64,000 nucleotides of DNA from Tetrahymena elliotti 4EA. Lineage: Eukaryota > Ciliophora > Oligohymenophorea > Hymenostomatida > Tetrahymenidae. Below the pieces are notes generated by a model that ran no database searches, had not been told where the DNA came from, and worked only from the letters and a program-made list of their open reading frames with translations. The translations under genes and the position numbers were made by a program. Positions 63,306-64,000 of this stretch are shown here, piece by piece; position 1 is the first letter of the stretch, and every line of letters begins with the position of its first letter. The DNA lies in NCBI GenBank assembly GCA_000231825.2, contig JH720304.1, positions 1,505,068-1,569,067 on the forward strand. Reading direction: 5' to 3'.

Positions 63306-64000
63306 TCATATTTCATTTTCACTAATTAGGTAGGAGCAAAGTGTATCAAGTAGTTATTCACGATTATCCTTTTTTTGTTTAAAATAAATTAATTATTTTT
63401 TTTATTTAAATTAATAAAATAAGGCTTACTTCTAGAATACTATGATTTCCTTATATAATTTCAAGTTTCCTATTATCAACTTCATTTTCAACTAAATCTT
63501 TCTCATCACTTTGTTAAGATTAATTTATTTTTAACAGATTTTCACTTTGAGTTATGCTGACAAGACAATTCTATAAAGAATGAATAAGGTTCACTTAAAT
63601 ATTTGTAATTTTTTAAAATTTATCAAAAACTTCATTAGAATCTAGGGCTCCTTTTAAGATTAAACATCTTCCTATATTAAATATTGGATTATTTTTCATT
63701 TTAGCCTTTATTTAACCTTCATTTAAAGACTTCGAATTGCATAAGCCTGAGTAATAACTAAATGATAAATCTGGCATATCATTAGGAGTGCATTCAAATA
63801 CCTCTAAACTTTACTTTAGAGTTTCCTTGAGTTATTTATCAAATTTACTTATAGAATTATAAAAACATGCTGAAGAAATATTCAAATGTCTATAACTTGA
63901 TATAACTTTTAATTTAAAAGGTTAAAATTTATAAAAATAATTTTAAAAAATTACTAAAAGATTAAAGGATATAAGTTCCATATCCAAAACCTATACACCT
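63306..64000 (-). CDS. Unknown protein, C-terminal 194 residues (5' end outside window)
   Basis: Three exons are visible: 64000 (edge)-63955, 63905-63430 and 63368-63306. They are joined by GT-AG introns of 49 and 61 nt that keep one frame, ending in TGA at 63308-63306. The visible part begins RCIGFGYGTYILQSF, continues through a helical region (FECTPNDMPDLSFSYYSG; NIGRCLILKGALDSNEVF) and ends EQLLDTLCSYLISENEI. Alternating helices of about 20-30 residues could suit an alpha-solenoid or TPR-like fold, but no repeat signature is clear. No catalytic motif is seen. The family is not recognised. Confidence 0.7.

Noticed and set aside
1..64000. CRISPR arrays, ribosomal RNA, telomeric GGGGTT repeats, integrated viral genes
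   Set aside because: None are visible anywhere in the window.

Overview
The window reads as nuclear DNA of a ciliate, most likely Tetrahymena-like (inference). It is extremely AT-rich. Long coding frames exist only when TAA and TAG are read as glutamine and TGA is the sole stop. Genes are monocistronic, on both strands, with short GT-AG introns of about 25 to 400 nt, and are separated by AT-rich spacers. Many proteins carry Gln/Asn/Ser-rich tails, which is also ciliate-like. Gene models were built by hand from reading frame, splice-phase and motif continuity. There is one 100-base assembly gap (10638-10737).

Layout. 1-1786 (-): an EF-hand protein running off the left edge. 3220-5033 (-): a Gln/Asn-rich protein in four exons. 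6245-7138 (-): the tri-snRNP 27 kDa splicing protein. 7964-8785 (+): a carbonyl-reductase-type short-chain dehydrogenase. 9764-10345 (+): a small unknown gene. 10.6-12.8 kb: the gap, a palindrome, a transposase-like fragment and a short direct repeat. 12827-15755 (+): a bacterial-type D-Ala-D-Ala carboxypeptidase (S11) fused to a long Gln/Asn tail. 16715-19162 (-): a Sec1/Munc18 (SM) protein with odd charged and cysteine-paired insertions. 19.2-29.5 kb is gene-poor; the only convincing gene in it is a 101-residue one at 24700-25005 (+) with C-rich codon choice.

29.6-31.0 kb (-) holds an unresolved exon cluster. 31669-46358 (-) is one very large multi-exon VPS13 gene, with the chorein N-terminus at 46.3 kb and the C-terminal PH-like region at 31.7 kb. 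48041-48114 (+) is tRNA-Asn(GUU). 48350-52866 (+) is a four-exon gene for a 1450-residue unknown protein. 53733-54524 (-) is RNA polymerase III subunit RPC5/RPC37. 55842-57572 (+) is a B-box-like Cys/His protein. 58567-61869 (-) is an eight-exon RING-CH plus FHA protein. 63306-64000 (-) is the 3' end of an unknown gene.

The genes do not form a pathway. They are ordinary housekeeping functions (splicing, Pol III transcription, membrane fusion, lipid transfer at contact sites, redox, ubiquitin signalling) beside lineage-specific proteins. I see no operon, CRISPR array, integrated virus or obvious new system. The features most worth checking are the S11 enzyme in a eukaryote, the CxxC-pair insertion in the SM protein, 25-nt introns beside much longer ones, and the decayed-looking gene-poor stretch.
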